From NCBI GenBank assembly GCA_012959805.1, contig DUCN01000098.1, forward strand, positions 319,646 through 383,645: a stretch of 64,000 nucleotides of DNA, written 5' to 3'. The stretch is from Myxococcales bacterium. GTDB lineage: Bacteria > Myxococcota_A > UBA9160 > UBA4427. Each line of letters starts with the position of its first letter. Position 1 is the stretch's first letter. The translations under genes were made by a program, and so were the position numbers. The notes below the pieces were generated by a model. That model had not been told where the DNA came from. It saw only the letters and a list, made by a program, of their open reading frames with translations, and ran no database searches. This document shows, in pieces, positions 55,669 to 64,000 of this stretch.

Positions 55669-56799
55669 ATGCCATCGGATCGCCCGGCTGGACCCGGAGC
55701 CCGACTGCTCGCGATTGGTGGTGGCAAGGGCGGTGTCGGTAAGACTTTTGTGACGGCGAATCTCGCTGCGGCTCTGGCTCGGCTCGGCAAGCGAGTCGTG
55801 GTCGTGGACGTCGACCTCGATGGGGCGAACCTTCATACCTGCCTTGGTGTCCCCTCGCCTCGAAGAAGCCTGGCGGACTTCGTCTCCGAAAGGGAGGATG
55901 ATCTCGGCAAGCTTCTCGTCGATACGCCGCTTCCTAATTTAAAATTGATTGGCGCGACCCATGCCAACCTCGCCGATGCGCAACCCAGCCACCTGCGTCG
56001 AGTTCGGCTGGTACGAGGTTTGCGACAGCTCGATGCTGACATCGTTCTTCTCGATCTCGGTGCCGGCGCGCATGCCTCGGTACTCGATTACTTTCTCGTT
56101 TCTGACGACGGAATTCTCGTCTTACAGCCGGAGCCGACTTCAGTCGAGAACGCCTATTCGTTTCTGCGTGCCGCATTCTATCGGCGGATGAGACTGGCGA
56201 TGGTTGGTCATGGTGTTAGGCAACTGATCACGACCGCTATGGATCAGAGAAACGAGCGTGGCATTCGAACACCTCTCGACCTGCTTCGCGAGATCGAAGC
56301 GACGGATACGGCTGAGGCCAGACGCTTTGTGGATACGATGAGGGTCTTCAGGCCACGCGTCGTCGTGAATGGCGCGCGCACGGCTGAAGACGTCAAACTT
56401 GGCTTTGCGGTCAGCAGCGTTTGCAAAAAATATTTCGGAATCGACGCAGAATATCTTGGCTATGTGAACTATGACGATGAAGCGCGGCGCTCAGTTTCGA
56501 TGCGTCGACCGATCGTGGATTTGCATACCGACGCCGATGTCTCGATCTATCTCCAGCGAATTGCACGCAAGCTTATCGGTCTGCCGTCTGCGAATGCGGC
56601 GAACGCGGCACAGTCATCAACGGGCGGAGCGAATCACTCTGGCGGTCAAGCCAGTGCCGACATTCGGCAGAGACCGGTAGATCAGGATCATCGTGGCCAT
56701 GAGTCCCAAGAACGATCGGGCAGAAGCCCCCATCGCAGCGATTCACGAAATCCCCTCCCCAATTCTCACCGCAACGGCGGCCAAGGAGGCTTCGCATGA
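55669..56799 (+). CDS. MinD/ParA-like P-loop ATPase (FlhG-like)
   Basis: 376 aa from ATG 55669 (GGGAG nine bases upstream). Deviant Walker A GGKGGVGKTF (18-27), VVVDVDLDGANLHTCLG, IVLLDLGAGAH switch II, and a C-terminal region (VCKKYFGIDAEYLGYVNYD) shared with FlhG/MinD3 proteins. Low-complexity His/Arg/Asn-rich tail after ~300. Overlaps the next gene by four bases. Could position a cell-surface or division protein; no flagellar genes nearby. Confidence 0.85.
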   Translation: MPSDRPAGPGARLLAIGGGKGGVGKTFVTANLAAALARLGKRVVVVDVDLDGANLHTCLGVPSPRRSLADFVSEREDDLGKLLVDTPLPNLKLIGATHANLADAQPSHLRRVRLVRGLRQLDADIVLLDLGAGAHASVLDYFLVSDDGILVLQPEPTSVENAYSFLRAAFYRRMRLAMVGHGVRQLITTAMDQRNERGIRTPLDLLREIEATDTAEARRFVDTMRVFRPRVVVNGARTAEDVKLGFAVSSVCKKYFGIDAEYLGYVNYDDEARRSVSMRRPIVDLHTDADVSIYLQRIARKLIGLPSANAANAAQSSTGGANHSGGQASADIRQRPVDQDHRGHESQERSGRSPHRSDSRNPLPNSHRNGGQGGFA

Positions 56800-57473
56800 G
56801 AGGGATCGACGAACTCGACTACTACGAGCTTCTTGAGATTCCGAGAAGCGCTAACGCAGATGAGGTCGGCCACGGCTATCGTCTCGCACAACAAATCTAT
56901 GGCGAAGGGTCTCTAGCCCTCTATTCCGTCTTCGAGAATCATGAGGCCGCAGCGATTCGTGAGAGGCTCGATGAGGCCTACCGAATTCTCTCGGATGGGG
57001 ATCTTCGCGCAGCCTATGACGCGAGTGCTCAACTCGAGAACGATTCGGTGGATGGGTCGGCGGCATCACGCGAAGGCCATGAGAGTGTCACTGGTCTTGA
57101 GAATCCGACTTCGGTTATCGAGCCCTCGGCGAGCCATTCGCCGGAGGCCCTGGAGGAGGGAAGGGAATACAACTTCTTCGAGGACGAGGGTGGTGGGGAT
57201 TTCGACGGGCTCCGTCTGCGCCGGACTCGGCTCTTTCGGGGTTACGAGATCGCCGACATCTCCGATGTCACGAAAGTCAGCGGTGCTCATCTGCGAAACA
57301 TCGAGGAAGAAAATTTTGTCGATCTCCCCGCGGACGTCTACGTGCGCGGATTCGTGACCGCCTACGCCTCGACGATCGGCCTAGACCCGGAAATCGTTGT
57401 GCCCAGCTATATGGCGAGGGTTCAGGAATCGAGAAGCGCGAATCACCGGAGTCGTTTTCTCGGCCGCGAGTAA
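56796..57473 (+). CDS. J-like domain fused to HTH_25
   Basis: 225 aa, ATG overlapping the ATPase gene stop. Residues ~5-75 resemble a DnaJ J-domain (DYYELLEIPRSANADEV, LDEAYRILSDGDLRAAYD) but lack the HPD motif, so Hsp70 activation is unlikely. An acidic linker follows, then a RodZ-type HTH_25 (~138-205: FRGYEIADISDVTKVSGAHL, VDLPADVYVRGFVTAYAS). No TM helix. Probably a partner of the upstream ATPase. Confidence 0.75.
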   Translation: MRGIDELDYYELLEIPRSANADEVGHGYRLAQQIYGEGSLALYSVFENHEAAAIRERLDEAYRILSDGDLRAAYDASAQLENDSVDGSAASREGHESVTGLENPTSVIEPSASHSPEALEEGREYNFFEDEGGGDFDGLRLRRTRLFRGYEIADISDVTKVSGAHLRNIEEENFVDLPADVYVRGFVTAYASTIGLDPEIVVPSYMARVQESRSANHRSRFLGRE

Positions 57474-57488
57474 CCTAACCTCTGGCCC

Positions 57489-58508
57489 ATGTCCGATTCC
57501 ACAGAGGCCGAAACCGGCATCGACAATAAAACGAACGATTCTGCTGCCCCAGGACCTCTTGAATTCGTTGTCGAAGAGGACAGCGCAGGGATGCGGATCG
57601 ACGCTGCCCTGGCCGAATTTTCCGGAGTTTCGCGCGCGCAGATTCGCCGCTGGATCGATGCCGGTGGCGTTCGGGTCGCGGACTCGGTGGTTCGGCCCAG
57701 CCGACGACTGGCGATCGGCGAAATCATCGAAGCCCAGCCGACGCAACCCGTAGAGATGGATCTCTCCCCGGAAGCCATTGCTCTCGCCGTGCTCTACGAG
57801 GACGCGGATCTGATTGTCATCGACAAGCCGGCGGGGCTCGTGGTGCATCCGGCCCCCGGGCACCCATCGGGAACGCTGGTCAACGCGCTGCTTCATCATT
57901 GTGGCGACCTTGCGGGGATCGGGGGCGTCTTGCGGCCGGGAATCGTCCATCGGTTGGATCGCGGAACGTCCGGCGTTCTTGTGGCGGCCAAGAACGACGA
58001 GGCGCATCAAGGCCTGGCGGTCCAGTTTGCCGAACACTCGATCGAGCGGATCTATCGTGCCTTTGTTCGTGGGCAGCCGCGGGCGGAGAGTGGGCGGATC
58101 GATCGTGCGATTGGCCGGCACCCGCGCGACCGCAAGCGCATGTCCGTCGAGTCGAAGTCCGGGCGTCCGTCGATCACTGGCTGGCGCATCCTACGGCGAT
58201 ATCGCAAAGCTGGAATCTGCGAGCTCGAAATCCGGCCGGAAACCGGGCGCACACATCAGATTCGGGTTCATCTGGCCGCCGCGGGATTGCCGGTCGTGGG
58301 AGACGTCGTTTACGGTCGTGCTCGCGGGCCAGAAGCCATACTTGGGCGGCCGGCGCTGCACGCGGCCTGTCTGGGTTTCGAACATCCCATCCGGGGCGAG
58401 AGACTCCGGTTCGAGGTGGGGCTTCCGGAAGACATTCGGGAGCTTGTGGCGGGCTTCGGCGTGGCCGAAGAAATTCCCCCCGGCGCGGATTCAAGCGTTC
58501 GAGAATGA
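57489..58508 (+). CDS. rluD: Ribosomal large-subunit pseudouridine synthase (RluD-type)
   Basis: 339 aa. S4-like N-terminal domain (MRIDAALAEFSGVSRAQIRRW) and RluA catalytic domain with GIVHRLDRGTSGVLV (catalytic Asp), RPETGRTHQIRVHLA. Modifies 23S rRNA. Overlaps pgeF by four bases. Confidence 0.93.
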   Translation: MSDSTEAETGIDNKTNDSAAPGPLEFVVEEDSAGMRIDAALAEFSGVSRAQIRRWIDAGGVRVADSVVRPSRRLAIGEIIEAQPTQPVEMDLSPEAIALAVLYEDADLIVIDKPAGLVVHPAPGHPSGTLVNALLHHCGDLAGIGGVLRPGIVHRLDRGTSGVLVAAKNDEAHQGLAVQFAEHSIERIYRAFVRGQPRAESGRIDRAIGRHPRDRKRMSVESKSGRPSITGWRILRRYRKAGICELEIRPETGRTHQIRVHLAAAGLPVVGDVVYGRARGPEAILGRPALHAACLGFEHPIRGERLRFEVGLPEDIRELVAGFGVAEEIPPGADSSVRE

Positions 58509-59218
58509 GCGATCGAGCATCCATTCCATTATGCGATCCTGTTCTCATTGCACTTGGAATCGATCACGCATTTGGTGAACGGGGTAGTCAACTACCTGAA
58601 TCTACAGTCTTTCCGGAACAGGTACATGGAATCGAAAGCTTCGATGCGGGGCCGGCTGTCCCGATTGTGGGTCGGCGGAAGGCAGACGTGATTGTGACCC
58701 GAAAGCCGGGGCAAAATATTGGAATCGTGACCGCAGACTGTGTTCCGATTCTGATTGCCACGAAGACCGGGCGGGCCGTAGGGGCGATTCACGCGGGTTG
58801 GCGGGGACTGTCGGCTGGGGTGATCGAGTCCGGACTGGGTGCGCTTCGCGCATTAAACGGAGCGGCCGGCGAGGAGGATCTGGCGGCCGCAATTGGTCCG
58901 GCAGCCCGGGCTTGCTGTTATGAGGTCGACGCGAAAGTTCGCGATGCTCTCGAGCAGCGGTATTCCGGGCATCTAGGCAAATTCCTCTGGCCGGGTCGGC
59001 CCGCCCGATTTCAGCTCGAACTGCCAATGTTGGCCGGCCGAATACTGGAGGCGAATGGGGTTGAAAGGCAACATGTCGGGACCGAGAACGCCATTTGCAC
59101 AATTTGCTCAGGCACAAGATTTGAGTCCTACCGACGCGATGGGTCAGCGGCCGGCCGGTTGCGGCATTTCATTTCGCCCCGGTCCTACGGACGCACGGCC
59201 ACCGTCGAAGAGGGTTGA
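58505..59218 (+). CDS. pgeF: Peptidoglycan editing factor PgeF (YfiH/laccase domain)
   Basis: 237 aa from ATG 58505 (ATGA overlap with rluD). EQVHGIE, VTADCVPILIAT, AIHAGWRGLSAGV and ICTICSGTRFESYRRDG supply the His/Cys metal site. PgeF removes misincorporated Ser/Gly from UDP-MurNAc. Its stop overlaps a likely rho promoter. Confidence 0.92.
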   Translation: MSDRASIPLCDPVLIALGIDHAFGERGSQLPESTVFPEQVHGIESFDAGPAVPIVGRRKADVIVTRKPGQNIGIVTADCVPILIATKTGRAVGAIHAGWRGLSAGVIESGLGALRALNGAAGEEDLAAAIGPAARACCYEVDAKVRDALEQRYSGHLGKFLWPGRPARFQLELPMLAGRILEANGVERQHVGTENAICTICSGTRFESYRRDGSAAGRLRHFISPRSYGRTATVEEG

Positions 59219-59243
59219 CAGTCGCTAGGGCTGCCCGTAGATT
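59215..59243 (+). promoter_or_regulatory. Predicted sigma-70-type promoter of rho leader
   Basis: TTGACA (59215-59220), 17-base spacer, TAGATT (59238-59243). The -35 overlaps the pgeF stop. Transcription would begin near 59250 and give a ~585-base leader before rho. Confidence 0.6.
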
Positions 59244-59834
59244 GAAAGCGCTCCCGCCTGTTTGCCGGCGGAGCCTCCCGAGCAGTTCTCGAATTTGATC
59301 CCCCGACGCAGATCGCCGCTCAGCACCGAAAGCAACCGAAGAACATGGCGTAGATTCGTCGAGTACTTTTGAGGTCTCTCAATTCCCTTCAACTTCGGTC
59401 TCGGTCCCGTCGATGGGCTGACAAGGAAGTCCGCGTTCAAAGCCGAGACTCAACGCAAGCTCAGCAGCAGTGAATCGCGTTCAAGCCTGCACCGAGCTGA
59501 ATTTAAGCCAAGAGCCCCCGAGGAAAGCCGTCCATAGCGGAATCGAAGGCCAGCCCAAGCAGCGAGCATTTCCAAGCATTCTCAGCAATGAAAGCCGTCT
59601 TGAGAGGCGAGGAGAGGCAGACCTCTCCCGACCAGCGAGCCCTGTTCGATTTCGAGATCGACAATCCCGAAACCCAGAACAACTAAAACTTGGGTGACCT
59701 GATCGTTGTAAGACGTCCCACCGTCTCTCACCCACCGGATGCACCCGCGGTCGATCCCCGACCAACCGAAACTCCCAAAAACCAAATCGACCTAGAACCA
59801 TCACCCAAAACTCACCTGAATCGGTAATTGAAAT
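59244..59834 (+). promoter_or_regulatory. Long rho leader with C-rich, G-poor (rut-like) segment
   Basis: No supported ORF; short frames (e.g. GTG 59470) are not convincing. From 59752 to 59820 the RNA would be about 38 percent C and 9 percent G by hand count, as Rho loading sites are, running into the rho coding start, which has no evident ribosome site (AATTGAAAT before ATG). This fits autogenous Rho-dependent attenuation. Confidence 0.5.
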
Positions 59835-61370
59835 ATGACGACCAATCCCAATCCAAGACCCAAACGTGAACGAAACAGTGCAAGTGCCGATCGTGGCGCT
59901 GAGGCCAAGGAGGGTTCGGGTTCACAGAACAACCGAAACCGTCGTGGACGTGGGCGGCGATCGCGGACTTCCGGTGGCGGTGGCGGTGGCGGTGGCGGTA
60001 GCGGTGGTGGGCATCGTGGAGGTCGCGGCGGCGAACCCCGAAGAGACTATTTGCCGAGTGATGCGGAACTGGCCGAAGAAGAAGCCACCCTCGATCGCGA
60101 GGGCGATGACGGTCAGGAAAGCGTCGTCGTTGCAGACTTGAAGCAAAAGTCTGTTGCCGAGTTGACGGAATTCGCGGAGTCGATGGAGATCGAAAATGCA
60201 TCGGGTCTTCGCAAGCAGGATCTGATTTTCGCGATCCTCAGGACCCAGACCGAAAATGGCGGTCGGATCCGCGCCGAGGGCGTGCTCGAAATCTTACAGG
60301 ACGGATTCGGTTTCCTTCGTGCGCCTGACCAGAACTACCTCGCCGGTCCCGACGATGTCTATGTCTCCCCTTCCCAGATTCGTCGATTCAGCCTTCGAAC
60401 CGGGGACACCGTTCAAGGTCAAGTTCGCCCGCCCAAAGAAGGCGAACGGTATTTCGCCCTGCTCAAGGTCATTTCGATCAATTTCGAAGAACCCGGGCAA
60501 GCTAAACACAAGATTCTTTTTGACAACCTTACGCCGCTCTATCCCGAGGAGAAGTTCAAACTCGAGACGAAGTCGGGTGGCATGACGACACGCATCATCG
60601 ATCTGATCGCGCCGATCGGCAAAGGCCAGCGGGCGCTGATCACGTCGCCACCCAAGGCCGGCAAGACGATGATTCTGAAGGATGTCGCAAATGCGATCGC
60701 GGAAGGAAATCCGGAGTCGTACTTGATCGTTCTGCTGATCGATGAACGTCCCGAGGAAGTGACCGACATGCGGCGCACGGTGAAGGCCGAGGTGATCTCC
60801 TCAACCTTCGACGAGCCTGCGACACGGCACGTCCAGGTCGCGGACATGGTGATCGCGAAGGCCAAACGCCTCGTCGAGCACGGCCGCGATGTGGTCATTC
60901 TTCTCGATTCGATTACCCGGCTTGCCCGGGCGCATAACACGGTTGTTCCTCATTCGGGAAAGATCTTGTCGGGTGGTGTCGACTCGAACGCGCTTCACAA
61001 GCCCAAGCGTTTCTTTGGCGCCGCGCGAAATGTCGAAGAAGGCGGCAGCCTGACGATCGTCGGTACGGCACTCATCGATACCGGTTCACGCATGGATGAG
61101 GTCATCTTCGAGGAGTTCAAGGGGACGGGCAATTGCGAGATCGTTCTCGACCGCAAGCTGGCTGATCGGCGAACCTACCCGGCCATCGATATCAATCGCT
61201 CCGCGACCCGTCGTGAAGAATTGTTGATGGACGAGACGTCGCTGAATCGAATGTACATTCTCAGAAAGGTTCTCTCACCGCTGTCGCCCGTTGATTCGAT
61301 GGAGTTCTTGCTCGGCAAGATCGAGAAGACCGACTCGAATGCAGAATTCATGGAGTCGATGAATTCCTGA
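59835..61370 (+). CDS. rho: Transcription termination factor Rho
   Basis: 511 aa. N-terminal Arg/Gly-rich insertion (~20-70), Rho_N ([18 protein letters not shown]), RNA-binding domain ([28 protein letters not shown]), Walker [10 protein letters not shown]-loop region and [18 protein letters not shown]. Hexameric RNA helicase. The G-rich insertion is typical of several deltaproteobacterial and actinobacterial Rhos. Confidence 0.97.
   Translation: MTTNPNPRPKRERNSASADRGAEAKEGSGSQNNRNRRGRGRRSRTSGGGGGGGGGSGGGHRGGRGGEPRRDYLPSDAELAEEEATLDREGDDGQESVVVADLKQKSVAELTEFAESMEIENASGLRKQDLIFAILRTQTENGGRIRAEGVLEILQDGFGFLRAPDQNYLAGPDDVYVSPSQIRRFSLRTGDTVQGQVRPPKEGERYFALLKVISINFEEPGQAKHKILFDNLTPLYPEEKFKLETKSGGMTTRIIDLIAPIGKGQRALITSPPKAGKTMILKDVANAIAEGNPESYLIVLLIDERPEEVTDMRRTVKAEVISSTFDEPATRHVQVADMVIAKAKRLVEHGRDVVILLDSITRLARAHNTVVPHSGKILSGGVDSNALHKPKRFFGAARNVEEGGSLTIVGTALIDTGSRMDEVIFEEFKGTGNCEIVLDRKLADRRTYPAIDINRSATRREELLMDETSLNRMYILRKVLSPLSPVDSMEFLLGKIEKTDSNAEFMESMNS
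59972..60010 (+). repeat. GGTGGC hexanucleotide tandem repeat in rho
   Basis: Four to six near-identical GGTGGC units encode a poly-Gly run inside the N-terminal insertion. Likely length-variable between strains. Confidence 0.7.
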
Positions 61371-61429
61371 CGAAGCACGACTACCGACGAACCTTGGAAC
61401 GATCACTGGTTGGACCCTGACCGGGGTTC

Positions 61430-61457
61430 TTGACGCTGTACCCGGTACCCTTAGAGT
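61430..61457 (+). promoter_or_regulatory. Possible promoter giving leaderless prfA mRNA
   Basis: TTGACG (61430-61435), 16-base spacer, TAGAGT (61452-61457). The start point would fall at or within a base of GTG 61464, and no ribosome site precedes that GTG. Confidence 0.35.
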
Positions 61458-61463
61458 AGCCCC

Positions 61464-62570
61464 GTGGCTGATTTTCTAGAACGAATCGCAGAAGCAGAGG
61501 CGCGTAGTCGCGACCTCGAGACTCAACTCTCAGATCCCGACGTCGGGAAAGAACCGCGTGCGATCGAGAAGTTGGGCCGCCGGCTGGGCGCGCTTCGGCC
61601 GCTACTGGAAGTAGGCGGCCGCTATCGCGTTGCAGTCGCCGAACTTGCCGATGGCAAGAGTTTGCTCGCAGACGATGATCCCGAAATGGCCGAAATCGCT
61701 CGAGCGGAAGTCGAAAGACTGGACGCTTCGATCGCCGCACTCGAAACCGAGCTGCGAATTCTTCTGACGCCCAAGGATCCCAACGACGAGAAGAACGCGA
61801 TTTTTGAAATCCGCTCCGGTACAGGCGGTGATGAGGCCGCGCTCTTCGCGGCAGATCTCTTTCGGATGTATTCGCGTTATGCGGAATCTCTGGGTTGGAA
61901 GATCGAGACGCTCTCTGTGTCCGAGACCGACGGTGGCGGCTTTAAGGAGATCATTGTCGCCATTTCCGGTCAAGATGTTTTCAGTCGATTGAAGGCCGAG
62001 AAGGGCGTCCATCGCGTCCAGCGTGTTCCGACCACCGAAAGCCAAGGTCGCATCCATACATCGACGGTTACTGTGGCCGTCATGCCCGAGGCTGAAGAAG
62101 TCGATATCAATATCAAGAATGAAGATCTTCGCATCGACGTGATGCGCGCCGGGGGCCCCGGTGGTCAGAGCGTCAATACGACGGACTCCGCTGTTCGAAT
62201 CACACATCTGCCCAGCGGACTCGTGGTGCAATGCCAGGACGAAAAATCGCAACACAAGAACAAGGCGAAGGCGATGACCGTGCTTCGCTCGAGACTTCTC
62301 GATCTCGAAGAGGGCAAGGCGAATGCCGAACGTGCGAGTGAACGTCGTTCGCAAGTCGGTACCGGCGAGCGCAGCGAGAAGATCCGGACCTACAACTTCC
62401 CCCAGAACCGAGTCACGGATCATCGTGCGGGTGTGACGCTTCACAAACTCGATGCCCTGCTCAGCGGAGAAATGGCGGAATTACTCGACGCAGTGCATGC
62501 CAGTCTGGCGGCGGCCCGTGAGGGTGAAATCATGGGTGGTCCAGAGACTGACTCGGGCGCACGGGCGTGA
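61464..62570 (+). CDS. prfA: Peptide chain release factor 1
   Basis: 368 aa, GTG start. [39 protein letters not shown] (GGQ) and [17 protein letters not shown] are RF1 signatures. The anticodon-like recognition segment reads PTTES-like ([15 protein letters not shown]); RF1 usually has PxT there, consistent. Overlaps prmC by four bases. Confidence 0.96.
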   Translation: MADFLERIAEAEARSRDLETQLSDPDVGKEPRAIEKLGRRLGALRPLLEVGGRYRVAVAELADGKSLLADDDPEMAEIARAEVERLDASIAALETELRILLTPKDPNDEKNAIFEIRSGTGGDEAALFAADLFRMYSRYAESLGWKIETLSVSETDGGGFKEIIVAISGQDVFSRLKAEKGVHRVQRVPTTESQGRIHTSTVTVAVMPEAEEVDINIKNEDLRIDVMRAGGPGGQSVNTTDSAVRITHLPSGLVVQCQDEKSQHKNKAKAMTVLRSRLLDLEEGKANAERASERRSQVGTGERSEKIRTYNFPQNRVTDHRAGVTLHKLDALLSGEMAELLDAVHASLAAAREGEIMGGPETDSGARA

Positions 62571-63517
62571 GCGACGGGAACTCGACTTCAGCCGCCGCGG
62601 GTGGGGCGGACCAAGGCGCGGCATCGTCCGGCGAACGCGCTTGGACCGTGCTCGAGTTGCTTCGCTGGACCACAGATTATTTTCGTCGTGCTGGGATCGA
62701 TTCGGCGCGGTTGGATGCGGAAGTCCTCCTCGCACACGCTCTCGATACCGAGCGGCTCAGGCTCTATGTCGACTATGAAAAACCGATTCTTGCTGCAGAG
62801 CGGGATCGTTACCGCGCATTGGTGCAGAGGCGCGCCACCGAACGGGTTCCCGTCTCCCAACTCCTGGGAGAGCGAGAATTCTGGTCGCTGACCTTCAGAG
62901 TGACCGGCGATGTATTGACCCCGCGGCCCGAGACGGAGACCCTGGTCGAAGCCGCGCTCGGGAAGGTCGGCGCGATGGCCCAAGGTGCGCTGCGGGACGG
63001 CGATCCAATTCGAGTGCTGGATCTCGGAACTGGGTCGGGTGCAATTGCCCTCTCTCTGGCGTTCGAACTTCCCCACGCTGAAATCACAGCGACCGATCTA
63101 TCTGAGCCAGCGCTACAGATTGCGACGGAAAATGCCGATCAACTGCATAAGAGAGAGAGGATTCGGTTGCTGGCCGGGGACCTCTTCGAGCCGGTCGCTT
63201 CGGAGCGATTCGACGTCGTGGTTTCGAACCCACCCTATGTGGCTCGGGACTTGATGGCGTCGCTTCCACCGGAGCTTTCGCATGAGCCCGAGATGGCGCT
63301 TTTTGCGGGGGCGGACGGGCTCGATGTGATCCGGCGATTGGTGGCCGAAGCAGGTGATCATCTCTCTCCAGGCGGTTGGCTCTTGATCGAGCTGTCGCCG
63401 GAACAGATGGAAGTCGTAATGCAGGAGCTTTTGAAGGCTGGATTTGTGGAACTGGAGCGGCATTTCGATTTGGCAAAATTGCCGCGGGTCGTCGGGGCTC
63501 GATGGCCGGTAGTATGA
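62567..63517 (+). CDS. prmC: Release factor glutamine methyltransferase
   Basis: 316 aa, GTG overlapping the prfA stop. [16 protein letters not shown] (SAM), [10 protein letters not shown] (NPPY) and [12 protein letters not shown]-terminal ~25 residues are Ala/Gly-rich. Methylates the GGQ Gln of release factors. Confidence 0.95.
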   Translation: MSDGNSTSAAAGGADQGAASSGERAWTVLELLRWTTDYFRRAGIDSARLDAEVLLAHALDTERLRLYVDYEKPILAAERDRYRALVQRRATERVPVSQLLGEREFWSLTFRVTGDVLTPRPETETLVEAALGKVGAMAQGALRDGDPIRVLDLGTGSGAIALSLAFELPHAEITATDLSEPALQIATENADQLHKRERIRLLAGDLFEPVASERFDVVVSNPPYVARDLMASLPPELSHEPEMALFAGADGLDVIRRLVAEAGDHLSPGGWLLIELSPEQMEVVMQELLKAGFVELERHFDLAKLPRVVGARWPVV

Positions 63518-63610
63518 TCGTATGGCGTCTCGGAAAATCCGGGTCGCAGTGAGAGTGGCTGGGTTCATCCGACGTTAAAATCTTCGGAGCCCGGGCAGGG
63601 AGTGAGGCAC

Positions 63611-64000
63611 ATGGCCGCCAAAGCGACTGCGAAACAGATTCGCGTAATCAAGACAGACTCAGCAAAATTTGCCGACGAATGGCTGCAAGTATGCTCGCGG
63701 CGTGAAGATTCAGTTCTTGATGTCGAAGCCGATGTCGCAAAGATCGTTTCCGGTGTTCGCACCGGCGGCGACGAAGCGCTCTTCGGCTTCATCAAGAAAT
63801 TCGATCATGCGAAACTCGACGTGGTCGAAGTCGCCAATGACGAATGGGACGACGCTTGTGACGCCGTCGACAGCGCGGACCGGGCTGCGATCGGCAAAGC
63901 CGCAATGCGCGTTCGAGAATTTCATCGAAAACGAATTCCCTCGAGCTGGGAGATGCGCGAAGAAGGCGGTGGCTACATGGGCCAGCGCGTTCGCCCACTC
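63611..64000 (+). CDS. hisD: Histidinol dehydrogenase, 5' part
   Basis: ATG 63611, open to the window end (130 codons seen). GVRTGGDEALFGFIKKFDHAK and FHRKRIPSSWEMREEGGG (in part), MGQRVRPL match the HisD N-terminus. GGGAGTGAGG precedes the ATG. It follows prmC by 93 bases with no murA or hisG between. Confidence 0.9.
   Translation, partial: MAAKATAKQIRVIKTDSAKFADEWLQVCSRREDSVLDVEADVAKIVSGVRTGGDEALFGFIKKFDHAKLDVVEVANDEWDDACDAVDSADRAAIGKAAMRVREFHRKRIPSSWEMREEGGGYMGQRVRPL

Noticed and set aside
59470-59697. GTG-initiated leader ORF before rho
   Set aside because: No ribosome site and low-quality composition; leader structure explains the region better.

Overview
The window looks like chromosomal housekeeping DNA of a Gram-negative bacterium with moderately high GC, most likely an uncultured deltaproteobacterial lineage (Myxococcota, Desulfobacterota or Binatota-like). 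Support: a full Gram-negative envelope set (Tat, LptM-like and other lipoproteins, porin, class A PBP, M23 peptidase), several sigma-54/two-component proteins, an IclR plus acyl-CoA dehydrogenase pair, selA, and the rho-prfA-prmC and rplU-rpmA-obgE clusters. The exact lineage is an inference. No tRNA, rRNA, insertion sequence, prophage or CRISPR array was recognised.

Layout. 0-3 kb: end of a YgfZ-like gene, a DUF2064 glycosyltransferase-like gene, a porin with a strong terminator. 4-8 kb: a small Fis-type HTH gene divergent from glnB, then a DUF3604 protein with a parvulin isomerase. 8-13 kb (minus): argH-lptM-dapF-dapA-dapB-SnoaL, with almost every junction overlapping. 13-17 kb: class A PBP, TPR lipoprotein, variant LspA. 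17.5-21 kb: IclR regulator, acyl-CoA dehydrogenase, malic enzyme, terminator. 21-24 kb: internally deleted HDOD protein, GNAT, small membrane protein, tatB-tatC. 24.5-30 kb (minus): signalling block of an AAA+/histidine-kinase fusion, an NtrC-type activator, an HD-GYP response regulator and a PilZ protein. 30-37 kb: GNAT, aminotransferase, decayed M20 peptidase, M23 peptidase, DUF84 NTPase, glutamate-cysteine ligase. 37-42.5 kb: second signalling block (REC-PAS protein, 6-TM protein in the same frame after one amber codon, trxB, PAS-HisKA-REC protein lacking an ATPase domain). 42-53 kb (minus): lipoprotein, decayed PF10118 hydrolase, DUF2059 protein, and the run rng-rplU-rpmA-obgE-proB-proA-nadD-rsfS-comF. 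54-64 kb (plus): selA, MinD-like ATPase with a J-like/HTH_25 partner, rluD-pgeF, rho behind a long C-rich leader, prfA-prmC, start of hisD.

Themes. (1) Tightly packed biosynthetic operons (lysine, proline, translation/termination). (2) Signalling proteins with non-standard architectures: an NtrC-like AAA+ module joined to a kinase core, and a kinase-like protein with no ATP-binding domain. (3) Several genes caught in decay (HDOD, PF10118, M20), which suggests recent gene loss. (4) Regulatory DNA worth testing: a consensus-matching -24/-12 promoter at the HD-GYP gene, a promoter plus rut-like leader at rho, and perfect palindromes upstream of iclR and selA. No complete new defence or mobile system was found; the most novel content is the signalling architecture.
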